Assembly (NCBI GenBank): GCA_024508675.1
Contig: JANINQ010000003.1
Coordinates: 533,382 to 597,381, forward strand
Reading direction: 5' to 3'
DNA length: 64,000 nucleotides
DNA from: Afipia sp.
GTDB taxonomy: Bacteria > Pseudomonadota > Alphaproteobacteria > Rhizobiales > Xanthobacteraceae
Part shown: positions 1 through 7,829 of the stretch, one piece after another
Layout: each line of letters starts with the position of its first letter
Position numbering within the stretch: position 1 is the stretch's first letter
Notes under the pieces: model-generated
Database searches by the model: none
What the model saw: the letters and a program-made list of their open reading frames with translations, nothing else
Told to the model about the DNA's origin: nothing
Made by a program: the position numbers and the translations under genes

Positions 1-407
1 CGACGTTGAAGAAGAACGAGACCAACGAGCCGTTCCATGTGCAGCAGGCCGCGCAGATCCGTCTCTATCGCGAGGCCTACAAGGAAGCGGGCCACACCCG
101 CACGCCGCGCGTCTCGGTAAGCCGCAGCATCTTCGCGCTGATGAACGATCGCGACCGCGACTATTTCGGAAACGGCGGCGATGCCGGCGACCAGATCGGC
201 TTCATCGAGGCCGACATGCAGGCGATCTTCGGGCGCGGATATACGGCGGAGCCGGACAAGCTGATCGAACAATTGAAGCAGGACGAGGCCATTGCCGAGG
301 CCGATACGCTGTTGCTGACGGTGCCGAACCAGCTCGGCGTCGATTACAATGCCCATGTCATTGAATCGATCCTGAAGCATGTCGCGCCTGCGCTCGGCTG
401 GCGCTGA
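1..407 (+). CDS. LLM-class flavin-dependent monooxygenase, C-terminal part
   Basis: The reading frame is open at the window edge, so only about the last 134 residues are present. The tail has the look of luciferase-like (LLM class) FMN-dependent oxidoreductases: a helix carrying Arg/Tyr-rich 'QIRLYREAY', a region ending 'GYTAEPDKLIEQL' in which the predicted active-site barrel closes, and a final 'LLTVPNQLGVDYNAHVIESI' typical of the last strand and helix of these barrels. Substrate cannot be told from this fragment. An internal TTG near base 6 is not a credible start, because the same frame runs off the left edge. Family assignment is by recognition of the C-terminal pattern only. Confidence 0.7.
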   Translation, partial: TLKKNETNEPFHVQQAAQIRLYREAYKEAGHTRTPRVSVSRSIFALMNDRDRDYFGNGGDAGDQIGFIEADMQAIFGRGYTAEPDKLIEQLKQDEAIAEADTLLLTVPNQLGVDYNAHVIESILKHVAPALGWR

Positions 408-535
408 GCGAGCCGCGCTGTCGCGCAGCATACATTGCGCACCGCACATAACATCCGCCGATAGGTCAGCCCTGCTGCTGGAACGCTTTGGCGCCGGGCG
501 TATTGTTATCTCCGGAGGCGAGCGGAGTGACGCGC

Positions 536-697
536 ATGCGGCTTCATCTCGACAGCGAGAAACATGAAACGCAGATGTGTCTGGCGCTGGTGATCGCGAT
601 CATGATCCTCACTGGGTCCGCGATCCTGTACCTAGGTACACACTATCAGGTGACAGCGCAGACCGTGAAGCGAACCCCGCTCGCCTCGCCGTTCTGA
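536..697 (+). CDS. possible small single-pass membrane protein (53 aa)
   Basis: A short frame beginning at ATG 536 with GGAG at 524-527, eight bases upstream. It encodes a charged N-terminus (MRLHLDSEKHETQ), one hydrophobic stretch of about 20 residues (roughly residues 15-35, rich in Leu, Ile, Ala) and a short polar tail. No family is recognised. It lies between the end of the monooxygenase and a Bug-type binding protein. A long frame on the opposite strand covers the same bases but looks like a GC-rich shadow. Codon evidence is thin at this length, so it could be spurious. The rest of 408-848 holds nothing else that I can support. Confidence 0.35.
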   Translation: MRLHLDSEKHETQMCLALVIAIMILTGSAILYLGTHYQVTAQTVKRTPLASPF

Positions 698-848
698 TCC
701 GTCCCGACCCGCGCATCGTGCCGCGCAGGACTGCGGCTGCGTGCACCTTTCCATCCTGTTCCCGACTGTTGTAGGATTCGCGGATAACAAAAGTCGCGGC
801 TGGCCAGACGGCTGGAAACCGCGCACAGGGATAAGGAAACCACCGAAA

Positions 849-1817
849 ATGAAGTCTCTCGTCCGCGCGCTGGGTGCGCTTGCCGTCATTGCTGCCTCGA
901 CCTGCGGCGCATCGGCCCAGAATTGGCCGACCCGGCCGATCCGCATGGTGGTGCCCTACACCCCCGGCGGCTACACCGACATGATGGCGCGCCTCGTCTC
1001 GGAGAAGATCGCGGCCTCGCTCGGACAGAGCATCGTCATCGAGAACAAGCCCGGCGCCAATGCCGTGATCGGCACCGATGTCGTCGCCAAGGCCGCGCCG
1101 GACGGTTATACCTTCGGCACCGTGATCGCGGCGCATTCGGTCAATCCATCGCTCAAGGCGAACCTGCCTTACGACACCGAAAAGAGCTTCACCTATGTCT
1201 CGCTGATGAGCGTCGCGCCGCTGATCCTGATCGCGACGCCGTCGCTGCCCGCCAAGAACATGCAGGAATTCATCGCGCTGGCGAAGTCGAAGCCCGGCCA
1301 GCTCAATTTCGCCTCCAGCGGCATTGGCGCGGCGGCGCACCTGACCATGGAAATGCTCAAGAACCGCGAGGGCATCAATCTCCAGCACGTGCCTTACAAG
1401 GGCACTGCGGGCGCGCTGCAGGATCTCGTCGGCGGCCAGATCAACGTGATGTTCGACATCATCGGCCCCTTGATGGAGCAGGTGCGCGCAGGCAACGCGC
1501 GGGCGCTCGGCGTTGCCTCGAAGGAGCGCGTGCCGGCGGCGGGCGATACGCCCACCCTGATCGAACAGGGCGTGAAGGATTTCACCTCCGGCACCTGGGC
1601 GGGCATCATCGCGCCTGCGGGCGTGCCCAAGGAAATCGTGGACCGCATGGCCGCCGAGGCCAAGAAGGCCCTCGCCGATCCCGAGCTGAAGAAGAAACTC
1701 GAGCAGCAGGGCATCGTCGCCATGGGCACCTCGCCTGAGGAGTTCAGGACCTTCGTGGGCGAGGAAGTCGCGCGCTGGAAGCAGGTCATCACCGCTGCCG
1801 ACATCAAGGTCGAGTAG
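849..1817 (+). CDS. Bug-family (TctC) periplasmic solute-binding protein
   Basis: A 322-residue exported binding protein of the Bug / tripartite tricarboxylate transporter receptor family. These proteins bind carboxylated ligands in the periplasm for TctAB transporters or as free sensors. The frame extends upstream, but the start chosen is ATG 849: AAGGA lies at 833-837 and the protein then opens with a clean signal peptide (basic MKSLVRAL, hydrophobic core, cleavage near CGASAQ). The family landmarks follow: 'WPTRPIRMVVPYTPGG' at the mature N-terminus, 'ENKPGAN', 'DGYT', and 'VPYKGTAGALQDLVGGQ' in the second lobe. No TctA or TctB gene is nearby. A second Bug gene lies 1 kb downstream across a LysR gene. 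The ligand is unknown. Confidence 0.9.
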   Translation: MKSLVRALGALAVIAASTCGASAQNWPTRPIRMVVPYTPGGYTDMMARLVSEKIAASLGQSIVIENKPGANAVIGTDVVAKAAPDGYTFGTVIAAHSVNPSLKANLPYDTEKSFTYVSLMSVAPLILIATPSLPAKNMQEFIALAKSKPGQLNFASSGIGAAAHLTMEMLKNREGINLQHVPYKGTAGALQDLVGGQINVMFDIIGPLMEQVRAGNARALGVASKERVPAAGDTPTLIEQGVKDFTSGTWAGIIAPAGVPKEIVDRMAAEAKKALADPELKKKLEQQGIVAMGTSPEEFRTFVGEEVARWKQVITAADIKVE

Positions 1818-1841
1818 CACACATCGTGGCGCGGTGGCCTG

Positions 1842-2756
1842 CTAGCGCCGCGCCTCCCGCTTCACCGAAAGTCCCGCAGCCCTGCAGTGCCGCCGGACGG
1901 CGGCGGCGATTTCAGTCGCCGCGCGGCTGCGTGCGCGTCCGCTGCGCCAGATGATCGCGGCGGTGCGCGTCACACCCGGCTGGACGATTTCGATCTGCCG
2001 CAGCCCGCTTTCCCTGCCGATGGTGCGTTCGAACAGGATCGCCGCCGTCTGTCCCTGCAGGCGGATGGTTTCGAGCATGGCGTCGATCGAACTCATCTCC
2101 AGCCAGATGTTGTCCGCGATCCATGTCCCGAGCTGTGCGTTGATGATCCGGCGCGACAGGAAGCGTTCGGTCTGCACCGTCAGCCTCAGGCCGGCCAGCA
2201 TCCGCGCGGGAACGGATTTCCGCCGCGCCAGCGGATGATCGTCCCGCACCACCAGCATCAGCCGCTCGGAGAACAGCGGCTCCACGTCCACATCGGTGCG
2301 CCCCGGCGTTGCGAATGACAGACCCAGATGCAGCGCGCCGCTGCCGACCTGCGCCGCGATGTCCGGCGCCGGCAGGTCTTCAACCGAGATGTGGATGCCG
2401 GGATAGGCCTGCGCGAACTCCGCGATCACGGCGGGAAGCAGCGTGGTGTTGTAGGTGTGGATCACGCCGATCCGGACGCGCCCGCGCACGAGATCGCGCA
2501 GGCCGTCCAGCGCGAACTGCCCCTCGTCCACTTCCTCCAACGCGCGGCGCGCATAGTCCGAGAAGGTGCGCCCCGCATCGGTGAGCTGAATCCCGCGCCC
2601 GATGCGGTCGAACAGTTGTGTCCCGAGCAATGTCTCAAGCTGACTGATCTGGTGCGACAGCGTCGACTGCGTGACATGCAGCGCATCGGCCGCGCGCGAT
2701 ACGTGCTGGTAACGCGCGACCTCCAGAAAATACCGCAGATGCCGAAGCTCGATCAT
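1842..2756 (-). CDS. LysR-family transcriptional regulator
   Basis: A 304-residue LysR-type regulator. Residues 1-60 form the winged helix-turn-helix ('MIELRHLRYFLEVARYQHVS', then 'AADALHVTQSTLSHQISQLE'), followed by a linker helix and a periplasmic-binding-like effector domain starting near residue 90 (RGRVRIGVIHTYNTT). The subtype resembles CynR/CysB-like regulators. It is convergent with the first Bug gene (24 bp apart) and divergent from the second, so by the usual LysR arrangement the second is the likelier target. The gap between this gene and the second Bug gene contains a repeated ATCGAT motif directly upstream of the start codon, a possible autoregulatory site. The effector is not predictable. 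Confidence 0.92.
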   Translation of the reverse strand: MIELRHLRYFLEVARYQHVSRAADALHVTQSTLSHQISQLETLLGTQLFDRIGRGIQLTDAGRTFSDYARRALEEVDEGQFALDGLRDLVRGRVRIGVIHTYNTTLLPAVIAEFAQAYPGIHISVEDLPAPDIAAQVGSGALHLGLSFATPGRTDVDVEPLFSERLMLVVRDDHPLARRKSVPARMLAGLRLTVQTERFLSRRIINAQLGTWIADNIWLEMSSIDAMLETIRLQGQTAAILFERTIGRESGLRQIEIVQPGVTRTAAIIWRSGRARSRAATEIAAAVRRHCRAAGLSVKREARR

Positions 2757-2865
2757 TCATCGATGCCATCGATTAATTCGGGCCAGATATATCATTTGAC
2801 TCATCGGACGGTCCACTTCCTAAGTGGTCTTAAAAGCCACACAGAACTCTGCGGAGGAGACCGTT
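2757..2865. promoter_or_regulatory. divergent control region, lysR / Bug protein
   Basis: This short spacer separates two divergent genes. ATCGATGCCATCGAT at 2759-2773 contains two copies of ATCGAT nine bases apart, right next to the regulator's start codon. It is AT-richer than its surroundings. The repeat is seen in the sequence; its role as a LysR site is inference. Confidence 0.4.
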
Positions 2866-3822
2866 TTGCGGACAATTTTGATTGCAATTTGCATGGCCCT
2901 GGGTATCGGCCACGCTGCTGCTGCCGACTTTCCCACCCGCCCGATCCGGCTGATCGTCCACTTCCCGGCCGGTTCGTCCACCGACGTGATCGCGCGCACC
3001 CTTGGCGAGACCATCTCCAAGAAGCTCGGCCAGCAGATCATCATCGACAACAAACCCGGCGCCGATGGCGCGATCGCGGCGACCGAACTCAAGCGCAGCG
3101 CGGCGGACGGCTATACCATCATGCTCGCCACCAACAGCGCGATGTCCGGCGTGCCCGCCACGCGCAAGACGCCGCCCTACGATGTCACCGCCGACTTCAC
3201 GCCGATCACCGAAATTGGGCGCTACAACTTCTTCCTCTATGTCAGCAAGGACGTTCCGGCGAAAACGCTCAAGGAGCTGATCGCCTACGCCAAGGCCAAT
3301 CCCGGCAAGCTCGCTTACGGCTCTGGCAACATCACCGGCCGTCTGGCTTTCGCGTCGGTGGTCGCGGCCAACAACCTCGACGTCACGCCTGTTCCCTACA
3401 AGGGCGAGCCGCCCGCCATCACCGACCTGATCACCGGGCGTATTCAGGCCATGGTCGCCACCTCCGGCACCGGCCTTCCGCAGGTGAAGGACGGCAAGAT
3501 CCTGGCGCTGGCCACCATCCTTGAGAAGCGCAGCGCCGCCGCGCCGGACGTGCCGACCATCGCTGAAGCAGGCTTCGCGGATTTCAAAATCGAGCCCTGG
3601 GCGGGTCTGTTCGGACCGCCGAACATGCCGCGCGAGATCGTCACCGTGCTGAACACGGCCTTCAAGGACGCGATGTCCGATCCCGCCGTGAAGCAGCGGA
3701 TGCTGGAGCAGGATTTCGCGCTGACGCCGTCGACGCCGGAAGACCTTGGCGCGCTTGTGAAGCGGCAACTCGACATCCACCGCAAGATGGTCACTGCTGC
3801 CGGGATCGAGATCATCGAGTGA
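2866..3822 (+). CDS. Bug-family (TctC) periplasmic solute-binding protein
   Basis: A second Bug/TctC-type receptor of 318 residues. The start chosen is TTG 2866, because GGAGGAG at 2853-2859 sits six bases before it and the residues that follow (LRTILIAICMALGIGHAAA) make a short signal peptide; the GTG at 2824 would add 14 residues with no ribosome site. Family marks: 'FPTRPIRLIVHFPAGSSTD', 'DNKPGAD', 'DGYTIML', 'VPYKGEPPAITDLITG'. It differs widely from the neighbour at 849-1817, so the two are not a recent duplication. It is divergent from the LysR gene. Two hairpins directly follow the stop codon. Confidence 0.9.
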   Translation: MRTILIAICMALGIGHAAAADFPTRPIRLIVHFPAGSSTDVIARTLGETISKKLGQQIIIDNKPGADGAIAATELKRSAADGYTIMLATNSAMSGVPATRKTPPYDVTADFTPITEIGRYNFFLYVSKDVPAKTLKELIAYAKANPGKLAYGSGNITGRLAFASVVAANNLDVTPVPYKGEPPAITDLITGRIQAMVATSGTGLPQVKDGKILALATILEKRSAAAPDVPTIAEAGFADFKIEPWAGLFGPPNMPREIVTVLNTAFKDAMSDPAVKQRMLEQDFALTPSTPEDLGALVKRQLDIHRKMVTAAGIEIIE

Positions 3823-3825
3823 GGA

Positions 3826-3890
3826 TTGTGCGTTAAAGCGCACAACGAACCGGGGAGCTGACCGATCGTCGGCTCCCCGGTTGATTTAAA
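3826..3890 (+). terminator. two tandem hairpins after the Bug gene
   Basis: A perfect 7-bp stem (TTGTGCG, loop TTAAAG, CGCACAA; 3826-3845) is followed by an 11-bp stem (AACCGGGGAGC at 3848-3858 with its complement at 3872-3882) and then TTGATTTAAA. The second is a plausible intrinsic terminator. It sits between convergent genes and could serve both. Confidence 0.6.
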
Positions 3891-4308
3891 CGCTGTGCCG
3901 CGGCGCTGCGACCTCGCCGCGCGTGGTGGCGATTCCCATCTCGAAACTGTCGGCGATGCGGCGGGCGCGGATGATGAACGCCTCTGCCACCTCACCCTCA
4001 AAAATTTCGCGCGCGGTCGCCTCAAAGAGCGCCAGCCAGCGGTCGAAGTGCTCGCCTTTCAGGGGCAGCATCAGATGCGGACGCATCGGGCGGCCATTGT
4101 AGCGCCCGGTCCGCAGCACCATCGACGACCAGAAATCGCTGATCTGGGCGATGTGATGGTCCCAGTCCTTCACCTGCGCGTTGAAGATCGGGCCGATCAG
4201 GCTGTCCTCCCGCGCACGGCCATAGAAGGTCGCCACAAGGCGCGCGATGTTGTCTTCCGTCAGATCGGGGTGGAAGCTGTGAAGGGCAGGATTGGCCGGT
4301 TCGGTCAT
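3886..4308 (-). CDS. group III truncated haemoglobin
   Basis: A 140-residue globin of the truncated group III type. The start at 4308 (MTEPANPALHS) is chosen because the homologous region begins just after it; the long upstream extension in the same frame is GC-rich noise that overlaps the next gene. Key features: Tyr29 in 'ATFYGRARED' (B10 position), the paired His51-His52 region in 'DWDHHIAQISDFW', 'GRYNGRPMRPH', and the likely haem-ligating proximal His87 in 'LPLKGEHFDRWLALF'. Proteins of this group bind O2, NO or peroxide in the cytoplasm, and in some bacteria are linked to nitrosative or respiratory stress. No obvious partner gene flanks it. Confidence 0.88.
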   Translation of the reverse strand: MTEPANPALHSFHPDLTEDNIARLVATFYGRAREDSLIGPIFNAQVKDWDHHIAQISDFWSSMVLRTGRYNGRPMRPHLMLPLKGEHFDRWLALFEATAREIFEGEVAEAFIIRARRIADSFEMGIATTRGEVAAPRHSV

Positions 4309-4364
4309 GGCCCTGATGTAGGCCGCCCGCCCGGCGCAGGCAACCGGCGCAACGCCGCTTCGCG

Positions 4365-4559
4365 CTATTTGCAGATCTTGTCGCGGCGCTTGTCCTGCAG
4401 CCGCCGCTCGCAATAGTTGATGCAGTACTTCCCGCCAGCCTTGGCGCAAGCGGCGGTGCATTTCTCGTAGCTGCAACCCCATGAATCCGCCCGGGTGGTG
4501 TCCGGCGCGGCCGCAAACAACATCATCGCCGCAAATGCAATCAATCCCCTGACGAGCAT
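4365..4559 (-). CDS. small exported Cys-rich protein (64 aa)
   Basis: The start at 4559 is set by GGAGG five bases upstream (on the complement of 4565-4569); a longer frame starts ten residues earlier without such a site. MLVRGLIAFAAMMLFAAAP then a cleavage-like 'TTRADS' gives a signal peptide, leaving about 33 mature residues with six cysteines (GCSYEKC, AAC, YCINYC, ICK) and many basic residues. The spacing suggests three disulfides in the periplasm. No family with a known function is recognised. A second Cys-rich exported protein at 10004-10267 has a comparable plan but different spacing. Confidence 0.7.
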   Translation of the reverse strand: MLVRGLIAFAAMMLFAAAPDTTRADSWGCSYEKCTAACAKAGGKYCINYCERRLQDKRRDKICK

Positions 4560-4713
4560 ATCGGCCTCCGCGTTAAACCTGTGAGCCAAGTCAACATTAC
4601 ATCAGCTGGCCGCCGCGCGAACTATCCAAACAGACAGGAGCCGGCACTTTCCGTTTGACCCTGCGTGAGCCCGGGCTGAAACTGCGCAAGCTCATCAGGC
4701 GTGGAGGATATGC

Positions 4714-5625
4714 ATGTCTATCCCCGTGGGTAACGCTCAGACACAGCGCCATGCGCCGAAACGAACGCCCTCAACGCGGACCGCGCTGATCGCAGCCGTC
4801 ATGCTGGCGCTGTTTGCAGGAAGCACGGCAGCAACCGCCCGGGGCAAATCCAATCAGATTCAATACGAATATGTGCCGCCGAAGAACCCCGCACATCTGG
4901 CGATTTACGACCAGATGAAACAGGGCCGCGCCCTCGAAAACCTGCAGGAACTGCTCAGCCCGCTCCGCCTTCCCTATCCGCTCAAACTCACGGTCGCAGG
5001 CTGCGACGGGGTTCCGAACGCCTGGTACAACAACGAAGTCATCAAGGTCTGTTATGAACTGCTGGCGGAGATGCTGAAGAACGCATCGAAGCAGGATCTT
5101 CCCATGGGAATATCCCGCGCCGATACCATTCTCGGCCCGGTTCTCGATGTTTTCCTGCACGAAACCGGCCATGCGGTCTACGACATGCTGCAGATTCCGG
5201 TCCTCGGCCGTCAGGAAGACGCCGCCGACCAGTTCGCCGCCTATGTCATCCTGCGGCTTCCCAAGGAGGATGCGCGCAGGCTGATCCTCGGAGCGGCCTA
5301 CGGTTACAACATCCAGATGCCGCAAGGAGCGCGAGTCACCATGGAGGTGGATGCGTTCTCGAACGAGCACTCATTGCCCGCACAGCGCGCCTACAACGTC
5401 CTGTGCATTGCCTATGGCGCGGACAGCAAGCTGTTTGCCGATGTTGTCGAACTCGAATTCCTGCCGAAGAAACGCGCCGAGCTTTGTCCCTATGAGTACG
5501 AAGACCTCACCTTCGCGATGAACAAGCTGATCCGCCCGTACATCGACATGAAGCGCGCCGCGAAGTTTCATGAGGTGTGGACACGAACTGTTATCGCCCG
5601 GCGCGAACGTCTCGCGCGTCCATAG
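4714..5625 (+). CDS. DUF4344-type exported metallopeptidase
   Basis: A 303-residue protein with an N-terminal hydrophobic segment (about residues 23-42, TALIAAVMLALFAGSTAATA) that serves as signal peptide or anchor. A zinc-protease motif H149-E150-T-G-H153 is followed by 'GRQEDAADQFAAY', where an acidic residue about 15-18 positions on could be the third ligand. Pairs of cysteines (residues 97 and 113; more near the C-terminus) could form disulfides outside the cytoplasm. This pattern fits the DUF4344 metallopeptidase family, whose substrates are unknown to me. GGAGG precedes the ATG. It stands alone, with no partner in operon. Confidence 0.8.
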   Translation: MSIPVGNAQTQRHAPKRTPSTRTALIAAVMLALFAGSTAATARGKSNQIQYEYVPPKNPAHLAIYDQMKQGRALENLQELLSPLRLPYPLKLTVAGCDGVPNAWYNNEVIKVCYELLAEMLKNASKQDLPMGISRADTILGPVLDVFLHETGHAVYDMLQIPVLGRQEDAADQFAAYVILRLPKEDARRLILGAAYGYNIQMPQGARVTMEVDAFSNEHSLPAQRAYNVLCIAYGADSKLFADVVELEFLPKKRAELCPYEYEDLTFAMNKLIRPYIDMKRAAKFHEVWTRTVIARRERLARP

Positions 5626-5754
5626 GCAAATTCGCGCACCGGTTTTTCCGTTCCGCTGTTTGAAACAGCATCGCGGCAGTTCGGCGTTTGATCCGGATCA
5701 AGGGGCGCGTATGATTTCTCGTTCACAAGTCGGAAAACACGCGAGGAAGCCGCC

Positions 5755-5970
5755 ATGTCCGCATCGGAAATTGCAAACCGTCATTTCGCTGCGGCCCTCG
5801 CCGAAGCCAAAACGTCAGGGCAGGACACCGATGGTGTCTGCCGCGCCCTGCTCGGCCTTGTGGTGAACAAGTATCTCGAGACGCGCGGCGTGGCCGATGT
5901 CCAGTCCGAGTTGCGCTTTCTTGCCGACAACTGCGATCCGGACACCGACTTCGCTTTTATGAGACCGTGA
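5755..5970 (+). CDS. conserved small cytoplasmic protein (71 aa), unknown function
   Basis: ATG 5755 follows GAGGAAG at a workable distance. The product has no signal peptide or membrane segment; it is mixed helical with an acidic tail (ADNCDPDTDFAFMRP). It resembles small proteins that I associate with this bacterial group, but I cannot name a function. A palindromic repeat starts 12 bp after the stop. It is a real gene rather than a shadow because no better frame lies on the other strand and the start has a proper ribosome site. Confidence 0.6.
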   Translation: MSASEIANRHFAAALAEAKTSGQDTDGVCRALLGLVVNKYLETRGVADVQSELRFLADNCDPDTDFAFMRP

Positions 5971-5981
5971 CAGACCATCTT

Positions 5982-6075
5982 GTCATTCCGGGGCGCGTGA
6001 CGCGCGAACCCGGAATCTCGCGCAGAACTCATCGGGATTCCGGATCAACGCGCGGTGCGCGTTGTCCGGAATGAC
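5982..6075 (+). repeat. palindromic intergenic repeat, family A, copy 1
   Basis: A 94-bp imperfect palindrome bounded by GTCATTCCGG and CCGGAATGAC, with inner GCGCG-rich arms (GGGCGCG near the left, CGCGCGGTGCGCG near the right). The same ends and inner words recur at 23258-23365 and 25726-25817. It fills the gap between convergent genes and could form a stable hairpin in either transcript. Confidence 0.85.
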
Positions 6076-6086
6076 CGAGACGGGAA

Positions 6087-6941
6087 CTAGCCCTTCGCGT
6101 AGTTGTAGAAGCCCTGGCCGGTCTTGCGGCCAAGATGACCGGCATCGACCATTTCCTTCAGCAGCGGCGCGGGCCGGTACTTCGGATCGTTGAAGCCGGT
6201 GTAGAACACCTCCATCACCGACAGCATGGTGTCGAGGCCGATCATGTCGGCCAGCGCCAGCGGGCCGATCGGATGGTTGCAGCCGAGCTTCATGCCGGCG
6301 TCGATTTCTTCTGCAGATGCGATGCCTTCCGCCAGCGCGAAGATCGCTTCGTTGATCATCGGGCACAGGATGCGGTTGACCGCAAAACCGGGGCTGTTCT
6401 TCGCCGTGACCGCAACCTTGCCGACGCGCTGGGCGAACGCGAGTGCCTTGGCATGGGTATCGTCGGAGGTCTGCAGGCCGCGGATCAGTTCGAGAAGCTG
6501 CATCACCGGCACCGGATTGAAGAAGTGCATGCCGATGAAACGGTCCGGACGGTCGGTCGCCGCCGCAAGGCGCGTCACCGAGATCGACGAGGTGTTGGTG
6601 GCGACCAGCGCGCGCGGCTGAAGGTTGGCGCAGAGATCCTTCAGGATCTTGATCTTGAGGTCTTCGTTCTCGGTGGCAGCCTCGATCACGAGGTCGCAGG
6701 ACGACAGTTTGGATTTATCGGTGGTGCCGTTGACCCGCTTCAGCACCGCGTCGCGGTCTGCCGCGCTCATCTTGTCCTTCTTGACCAGACGGTCGAGGCT
6801 GCCGCTGATGGTCGCGACACCGCGCGAAACGGCTGCGTCGGAAATGTCCACCATCACGACCTGAAGGCCCGCTGCCGCGCAAATCTGCGCGATGCCGTTG
6901 CCCATGGTGCCGGCGCCGATAATGCCAACCGTTTCAATCAT
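6087..6941 (-). CDS. hbdA: 3-hydroxybutyryl-CoA dehydrogenase
   Basis: A 284-residue NAD(P)-dependent 3-hydroxyacyl-CoA dehydrogenase. It oxidises (or in reverse forms) 3-hydroxybutyryl-CoA in short-chain fatty acid, polyhydroxybutyrate or aromatic degradation. The Rossmann loop GAGTMG is at residues 9-14, followed by the acidic 'VVMVDIS' that ends the second strand. The catalytic region shows 'IGMHFFNPVPVM' (active His in HFFNP) and 'KNSPGFAVNRIL', then the C-terminal helical domain with 'GCNHPIGPLALADMIGLD'. The start is ATG 6941 (MIETVGIIG), not the TTG 18 bases earlier. It is not in an evident operon; a flavin reductase gene lies upstream on the same strand. Confidence 0.95.
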   Translation of the reverse strand: MIETVGIIGAGTMGNGIAQICAAAGLQVVMVDISDAAVSRGVATISGSLDRLVKKDKMSAADRDAVLKRVNGTTDKSKLSSCDLVIEAATENEDLKIKILKDLCANLQPRALVATNTSSISVTRLAAATDRPDRFIGMHFFNPVPVMQLLELIRGLQTSDDTHAKALAFAQRVGKVAVTAKNSPGFAVNRILCPMINEAIFALAEGIASAEEIDAGMKLGCNHPIGPLALADMIGLDTMLSVMEVFYTGFNDPKYRPAPLLKEMVDAGHLGRKTGQGFYNYAKG

Positions 6942-7071
6942 GTCCTGTGTCCTTTTCAATGCTTCACTTCAAGCGCAGCCAGCCCGTAAGGCACGGCCCG
7001 CCCGTCCATCGACCGGGTATCTACTCCGCCCCGCCCGGCAGCGCCACAGCTAACAGGTCTGTTGCAGCCCC

Positions 7072-7662
7072 CTAGTACGGCGGCGGCTTCCTTGCGCGCT
7101 GCGCCTTGGCGGCCTCGACCCACCACATCAGATCGTCCGCAAAGCGCGGAAATGCCCGGACCAGCGCCTTGCCGCCGTCTCCGATCGGTTCGCCGGTTTC
7201 GGAAAGCGATTGTCCGATGGGGCCGACCGCGATGGTCTGCGAGGTGACCACCATGCCCATCTCGGAGAGCGTGCCGTGCCAGGCCAAAGCCGCCCGCACT
7301 CCGGAGAAGCGCCCAGCGGAATAGCTGGCAATGGCCGCGGGCCGCCAGAACCACTCTTCCAGAAAATGATCGGTGAGGTTTTTCAGGCCGGGCTGAATGC
7401 CCCAGTTGTATTCGCCGGTCACGAACACAAAGCCATCTGCGCCGATGATCTTCTGCGCCAGCTCTTCCAGCGCAGCCGGCGCCTGCCCCTTCGGATATTC
7501 CTTGTGCATCCGGTCCAGCATCGGCAGACCGACGGCTTTGGCGTCGATCAGTTCGGCATCTGTCCCGCGTTCACGCAAGTTCCGGACGATGAAATCCGCA
7601 AGACGAATGCCCATCCGGTCCGAACGGTAGGAGCCGTAGAAAACGAGAATACGCTCGGCCAT
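7072..7662 (-). CDS. NADPH-dependent FMN reductase-family protein
   Basis: A 196-residue flavodoxin-fold protein. The FMN phosphate loop is near the N-terminus (FYGSYRSDRMGIRLADFI), and the signature stretch 'FVTGEYNWGIQPGLKNLTDHF' matches the P-E/G-Y-N-x-x-x-P-x-x-L-K-N segment that holds FMN in this family. Proteins of this type reduce flavins, azo dyes, quinones or metals with NAD(P)H in the cytoplasm; the specific substrate is open. It lies 130 bp upstream of the dehydrogenase on the same strand. Confidence 0.9.
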   Translation of the reverse strand: MAERILVFYGSYRSDRMGIRLADFIVRNLRERGTDAELIDAKAVGLPMLDRMHKEYPKGQAPAALEELAQKIIGADGFVFVTGEYNWGIQPGLKNLTDHFLEEWFWRPAAIASYSAGRFSGVRAALAWHGTLSEMGMVVTSQTIAVGPIGQSLSETGEPIGDGGKALVRAFPRFADDLMWWVEAAKAQRARKPPPY

Positions 7663-7829
7663 GGTGCGCTCCGGATTGAAACAACAAGCCTAGCCGAGAC
7701 GGAACACGAAACAAGACAGAATTGAACATATCGCTCTGCGGCGCGCCCGCATTGTAGAAATCAGGCCGGCGTATATTCTTCATTCGGCAACATCGGCCCG
7801 ATCATCGAGCGAACGAAACGGAGAATTTG

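Noticed and set aside
609-1820. 403-codon frame on the minus strand
   Set aside because: It lies antisense to a convincing Bug binding protein, is Arg/His/Gly/Asp-rich and has no family resemblance; a shadow of GC-rich codon use.
5982-6075. CRISPR-like array from the recurring palindromes
   Set aside because: The repeats are kilobases apart, palindromic and without regular spacers or cas genes.
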